64,000 nt of DNA from the NCBI RefSeq assembly GCF_016458275.1, contig NZ_JAEMHM010000023.1, positions 1 to 64,000 of the forward strand. The letters are read 5' to 3'. The translations under genes were made by a program, and so were the position numbers. Under the pieces are notes generated by a model. That model did no database searches and had not been told where the DNA came from. It worked only from the letters and a program-made list of their open reading frames with translations. Origin of the DNA: Geomesophilobacter sediminis (GTDB taxonomy: Bacteria > Desulfobacterota > Desulfuromonadia > Geobacterales > Geobacteraceae). Shown here piece by piece: positions 61,149-64,000 of this stretch (the first letter of the stretch is position 1; each line of letters opens with the position of its first letter).

Positions 61149-61382
61149 ATGGCAACGGTCAATTTCAGTGTCCCCGACGAGATCAAGGAGCTCTTTAACG
61201 CCGCTTTTGCAGGGAAAAACCGGAGCGCGGTGATCGCCGGCTTGATGCGCGAGGCCGCCGAACGCGAGCTTGCCCTGCGCCGGCGCCGGGAAGCCGTGGC
61301 TGCGATACTCAAGGAGAGGGCTGATACACCCGTGGTTTCAACTGAGGAGGTGCTTGAGGCCGTGCAGGAGATCAGGCGATGA
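61149..61382 (+). CDS. Ribbon-helix-helix antitoxin of a VapBC-type module
   Basis: A 77-residue protein. It opens with a beta strand (ATVNFSVPDEIKELF) and two helices (NRSAVIAGLMREAAEREL), the ribbon-helix-helix DNA-binding pattern. The rest is a helical tail that should bind the toxin. GGAG lies 6 nt before the ATG. Its stop overlaps the PIN-toxin start by 4 bp, the usual antitoxin-first order. The complex probably represses its own promoter. Confidence 0.88.
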   Translation: MATVNFSVPDEIKELFNAAFAGKNRSAVIAGLMREAAERELALRRRREAVAAILKERADTPVVSTEEVLEAVQEIRR

Positions 61383-61816
61383 AGCCGGTTTTGGTGGTCG
61401 ATGCCAGCGTGAGCGTGAAATGGTTTCTGTCGGCTCCTCCGGGAGAGGCTAGTGCCGCAGCAGCCCTGGCTCTGCTTGAGGCTTATTCGGAGGACCGGTT
61501 TTCCCTCTACCAACCCCCGGTCTGGCGATCCGAGGTATTGGGCGTCCTCTGCCGTTTGGCGCCACTATCGGCTTCCCGGTACGCCCAGGGGCTTCTCTCG
61601 TTCGACTATCGGTTGGCCGATGCGGACGCGGTGTACCTGAAGGCCATCGAGCTTTCGATCCAACTGGACCATCACCTCTTCGACACGATCTATCATGCCG
61701 CGGCATTGTTGCATCCCCAGGCCACATTCGTGACTGCTGACGAGAAATATCGGGCCAAGGGGGAACGTTTGGGGAGGATACTGCCGCTGGTGTCGTGGAA
61801 GGATGCTCTTTGGTAA
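61379..61816 (+). CDS. PIN-domain toxin, VapC type
   Basis: A 145-residue ribonuclease-fold protein. Four acidic PIN residues can be read: D8 (VVDASV), E52 (RSEVLGVL), D102 (HHLFDTIYHAAAL) and D121 (TADEKY). VapC toxins cut tRNA or rRNA; the target here is unknown. The overlap with the antitoxin gene (ATGA) supports a working pair. All key residues are intact. Confidence 0.9.
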   Translation: MKPVLVVDASVSVKWFLSAPPGEASAAAALALLEAYSEDRFSLYQPPVWRSEVLGVLCRLAPLSASRYAQGLLSFDYRLADADAVYLKAIELSIQLDHHLFDTIYHAAALLHPQATFVTADEKYRAKGERLGRILPLVSWKDALW

Positions 61817-61844
61817 GAAGGGCCGTCATAAACCATTTCCACGC

Positions 61845-61874
61845 TTGACACCTCTTGGGGCGAGGGGGTATCTT
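61845..61874 (+). promoter_or_regulatory. Putative sigma-70 promoter of the cysteine synthase gene
   Basis: TTGACA at 61845-61850 and TATCTT at 61869-61874 with an 18-bp spacer, 38 bp before the ATG. Confidence 0.55.
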
Positions 61875-61911
61875 GACTCGGTTTAATTTAAATCCCGTCC
61901 GAGGGCATTCA

Positions 61912-62829
61912 ATGAAAGGTCAAAGTCTCATCGAGTCGATCGGCTCGACCCCCCTGATTCAGATCCATTCCCTCTGCAGCAATCCCAAGGTCCGGATCAT
62001 GGCGAAGCTGGAAGGGAATAACCCCGGCGGCTCCGTCAAGGATCGTCCGGCTCGGCAGATGATTCTGGCCGCCGAAAAAAGCGGCGAGCTCACCGATGAC
62101 AAGGTGATCCTGGAGCCCACCTCCGGCAACACCGGCATCGCCCTGGCGATGATCGCCGCCGCGCGCGGCTACCGGATCAAGCTGGTCATGCCCGCCTGCG
62201 TCAGCGTGGAGCGGCGCAGCGTCCTGGAGGCTTACGGCGCGGAGATCGTCCTGTCGCCGGGGTGCGAGGCGACCGACGGCGCGATCCGCCTGGCACACAA
62301 GATCCTCGCCGAGGATCCGCAAACCTACTACATGCCCAACCAGTACGCCAATCCGAACAACGTACTGGCCCACTACGAGACCACCGCGCCGGAGATCTTA
62401 AGCCAGACCGACGGCGAGGTCACCCATTTCGTGGCCGGCATGGGGACCAGCGGCACCCTGATGGGGGCGGCGAAGTTCTTCCGCGAGAAGAAGCCGTCGG
62501 TCCAGGTGATCGGGGTTGAGCCGGTTTTGGGACACAAGATCCAGGGGCTCAAGAACATGCAGGAGGCGATCGTTCCGCCGATCTACGATCCGCAGGGCTA
62601 CGACCGGAAACTGGTCATCGAGGACGACGACGCTTTCGAGACCGCCCGTCTGCTTGCCGCCAAATACGGTATCTTCTGCGGCATGTCCGGCGGCGCCGCC
62701 ATCGCCGGTGCCCTCAAGGTGGCCTCGGAAATCGAGTCGGGGACCATCGCGGTGATCCTCCCGGACCGCGGCGACCGCTACCTCAGCACCAACCTCTTCA
62801 AGTCGATGTGCGCCCAGTGCCCCCCCTGA
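61912..62829 (+). CDS. Cysteine synthase (PLP-dependent, CysK/CysM family)
   Basis: A 305-residue PLP enzyme that makes cysteine from O-acetylserine (or a related acceptor) and sulfide. The Schiff-base Lys is K43 in NPGGSVKDR. The substrate loop TSGNTG lies at 70-75, the phosphate-binding loop is GTSGTL, and GMSGGAA is near the C-terminus. Its length fits CysM/CysK. Both names are possible: the sequence does not settle which. The ATG at 61912 is preferred over the longer frame because it starts the fold. Ends with a terminator. Confidence 0.92.
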   Translation: MKGQSLIESIGSTPLIQIHSLCSNPKVRIMAKLEGNNPGGSVKDRPARQMILAAEKSGELTDDKVILEPTSGNTGIALAMIAAARGYRIKLVMPACVSVERRSVLEAYGAEIVLSPGCEATDGAIRLAHKILAEDPQTYYMPNQYANPNNVLAHYETTAPEILSQTDGEVTHFVAGMGTSGTLMGAAKFFREKKPSVQVIGVEPVLGHKIQGLKNMQEAIVPPIYDPQGYDRKLVIEDDDAFETARLLAAKYGIFCGMSGGAAIAGALKVASEIESGTIAVILPDRGDRYLSTNLFKSMCAQCPP

Positions 62830-62850
62830 TCGTTTCCCGTTGGCTCGAAA

Positions 62851-62886
62851 AGAAAGGGCGGCGCCTTACGGCACCGCCCTTTTCTG
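62851..62886 (+). terminator. Intrinsic terminator
   Basis: AGAAAGGGCGGCGCC and GGCACCGCCCTTTTCT around TTAC, 21 bp after the cysteine synthase stop. Confidence 0.85.
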
Positions 62887-63094
62887 TTATGCCCCCTTTT
62901 TTTCTACTGCACTGAACTCAAATGCGCGGAAAACAGTCAGGAAGTGGAACAGATATTGCTGAACATTTACTGAAACAGATGGAATGAGACGGCTTGTGTA
63001 AAGAATGTCGACACGGTGCGTGCCGCCGGTAGCATCAGCAGACAAAGCTATTGCTAAATCCAATTGCTGCTCATGGTTGTTTGAATAATGTTCT

Positions 63095-63122
63095 TTGTCT
63101 GAGGGTAACCGTAGAGTATAAT
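63095..63122 (+). promoter_or_regulatory. Putative sigma-70 promoter
   Basis: TTGTCT at 63095-63100 and a perfect TATAAT at 63117-63122, 16 bp apart. GACAAAG (63041-63047) and CTTTGTC (63093-63099) can pair over the -35 region. It lies 38 bp before the PEP-CTERM gene; the rest of 62887-63094 shows no gene. Confidence 0.6.
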
Positions 63123-63160
63123 CGGCCCGCGATGAGCCCATCATCCAGTCAGGAGAGACG

Positions 63161-63937
63161 ATGAAAACGCTGGCGAGAATGTTGTTACAGATTGCTGCGG
63201 TATCCGTGCTGCTGTTTGCCGGACCGGTGAATTCGCAGGCAACCCTGGTGCACCCGGTGAGCTACGACATGATGAACGGCTCGGGTGTGGCGCGCGGCGG
63301 TGAATACAACTACTGGGATGCCACCTACAGCGTGAACGGTGCGATCCCGGCCAATGCCACCGTCGACGGTGCGCAGCTGAGCGGGGGAAGCGGCAAACTC
63401 ACCGACGGGGTCATCGCGGACCAGAGTCACAGCTGGGAATGGACCGACACCTCGGGGGTGGGGCACACCGACCAGAACCTGCTGGGGACCGGTCCCTACG
63501 TCGGCTGGACCTGGGGCAATCCGACCATCACGTTTCATTTCGGGCAGAAGGTGAACATCAACGACATCACCTTCTATGTGGACAATCCGGGAAACGATAT
63601 TTACGGCCACCCGCGCGGCGGGGTCGCCGCACCGAACAGCATCGTCATCGGCAGCAACACCTACGACACCAATAAGCCCTCCACGGGCCAGGGACCGATG
63701 GCGATCGACATCAAGGTCGGATTGAGCGATATCGACCAACTCGTGGTGACGCTGAACCGCGATATCGCGCAAGACAAGTTCTGGCTCTTCATGAGCGAGG
63801 TAACCTTCGACGACGGCCTTTCCGATCCCGCGGCCGCGGTTCCCGAACCCTCGACCGTGGTGCTGGTGGCTGCCGGACTGGCCGGCCTGGCGATGGTGCA
63901 GTGGCGCAAAAGGAAAGCGGCGGCGCGTTGCCGGTAA
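63161..63937 (+). CDS. PEP-CTERM-sorted extracellular protein
   Basis: A 258-residue protein with a signal peptide (cleavage near NSQA, residue 27). The body is beta-rich, with strands resembling a discoidin/F5-8-type carbohydrate-binding fold (ITFHFGQKVNINDITFYVDN, DIDQLVVTLNR, WLFMSEVTF). The end is a sorting signal: VPEPSTVVLVAAGLAGLAMVQWRKRK, with the Pro-Glu-Pro motif, a membrane helix and a basic tail (read in parts). An exosortase would cut and attach it; none is in the window. Usually tied to extracellular polymer export. Confidence 0.92.
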   Translation: MKTLARMLLQIAAVSVLLFAGPVNSQATLVHPVSYDMMNGSGVARGGEYNYWDATYSVNGAIPANATVDGAQLSGGSGKLTDGVIADQSHSWEWTDTSGVGHTDQNLLGTGPYVGWTWGNPTITFHFGQKVNINDITFYVDNPGNDIYGHPRGGVAAPNSIVIGSNTYDTNKPSTGQGPMAIDIKVGLSDIDQLVVTLNRDIAQDKFWLFMSEVTFDDGLSDPAAAVPEPSTVVLVAAGLAGLAMVQWRKRKAAARCR

Positions 63938-63972
63938 GAGCGGATAGCCGGAACTGACGCAGGAGAATAAAA

Positions 63973-64000
63973 AAGAGACGCCCCCTTCGGTGCGTCTCTT
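63973..64000 (+). terminator. Hairpin terminator at window end
   Basis: AAGAGACGC and GCGTCTCTT around CCCCTTCGGT, after the PEP-CTERM gene; any T-run lies beyond the window. Confidence 0.7.

Noticed and set aside
62887-63144. 85-residue reverse-strand frame
   Set aside because: No ribosome site, and it covers the terminator flank and the TATAAT promoter of the PEP-CTERM gene.
1-64000. tRNA, rRNA, insertion sequence or prophage genes
   Set aside because: No cloverleaf, rRNA-like, transposase, integrase or phage structural sequence was recognised; a dedicated search (tRNAscan, IS and phage databases) would settle this.

Overview
The window looks like a chromosomal segment of a GC-rich, motile, respiratory bacterium of the Geobacterales (Geobacter / Geomonas / Citrifermentans type). 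The evidence is the company of genes: multihaem c-type cytochromes with many CxxCH motifs, a SatP-type acetate carrier, two bacteriohemerythrins, four methyl-accepting chemotaxis proteins (MCPs), many PAS, GGDEF and HD-GYP signalling proteins, a PEP-CTERM protein, and promoters that resemble sigma-54 and sigma-28 sites. No rRNA, tRNA, CRISPR array, transposase or prophage gene was seen. The assignment is inference from gene content, not from a marker gene.

Layout. 1-4.9 kb: a 21-bp tandem repeat, an FN3-like protein, two SDR oxidoreductases divergent from a TetR regulator across a palindromic operator, and a 364-bp tandem repeat (about 3.4 copies). 4.9-14.2 kb: an MCP, small membrane and Cys-rich proteins, SatP, a bacteriohemerythrin operon, a P460-like cytochrome and a Cache-domain MCP. 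14.5-19.5 kb: a lipoprotein with a coiled coil and CsgG-like end, a receiver whose phospho-acceptor Asp is Glu, an HD-GYP regulator and a dense REP-like hairpin array. 19.6-27.7 kb: a small zinc-ribbon protein, a histidine kinase with two paralogous receivers and two paralogous DUF2292-like proteins, a YjgN (DUF898)/M48 peptidase pair and an XRE-receiver fusion. 27.9-41 kb: TPR protein, heptahaem lipocytochrome, ChaN-like protein, a solute-binding lipoprotein coupled to a PAS receptor, a diguanylate cyclase, and a DUF2844/DUF3443 pair whose large member carries pepsin-like motifs. 41-54 kb: a PocR/PAS kinase with its LuxR-type regulator, a second bacteriohemerythrin, a GT2 glycosyltransferase, a 580-residue multihaem cytochrome, a MocA-like nucleotidyltransferase, an MCP fused to PilZ, an HtrA-like protease lacking a signal peptide, a PAS-GGDEF protein and an outer-membrane barrel. 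54.6-64 kb: a hybrid kinase with a PhnD-like binding protein, an MCP with internal HAMP-like repeats, a VapBC module, a CysK/CysM enzyme and a PEP-CTERM protein.

How it fits together. Most genes sense and relay: chemoreceptors, kinases, and a c-di-GMP set made of two GGEEF cyclases with I-sites, one HD-GYP phosphodiesterase and one PilZ receptor built into an MCP. Two loci place a periplasmic binding protein beside a membrane sensor with no ABC permease, suggesting sensing and not uptake. Three sigma-28-like promoters precede two MCPs and one bacteriohemerythrin operon, hinting that oxygen binding is expressed with motility. Five sigma-54-like sites precede satP, two small membrane proteins, a receiver and the YjgN gene.

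Intergenic DNA is rich in dispersed hairpins. The commonest family has a six-base-pair stem around a TTCC/GGAA loop, with stem sequences that change in a paired way, much like REP elements of pseudomonads. Starts were chosen mainly from Shine-Dalgarno spacing, so several proteins are given shorter than the longest open frame.
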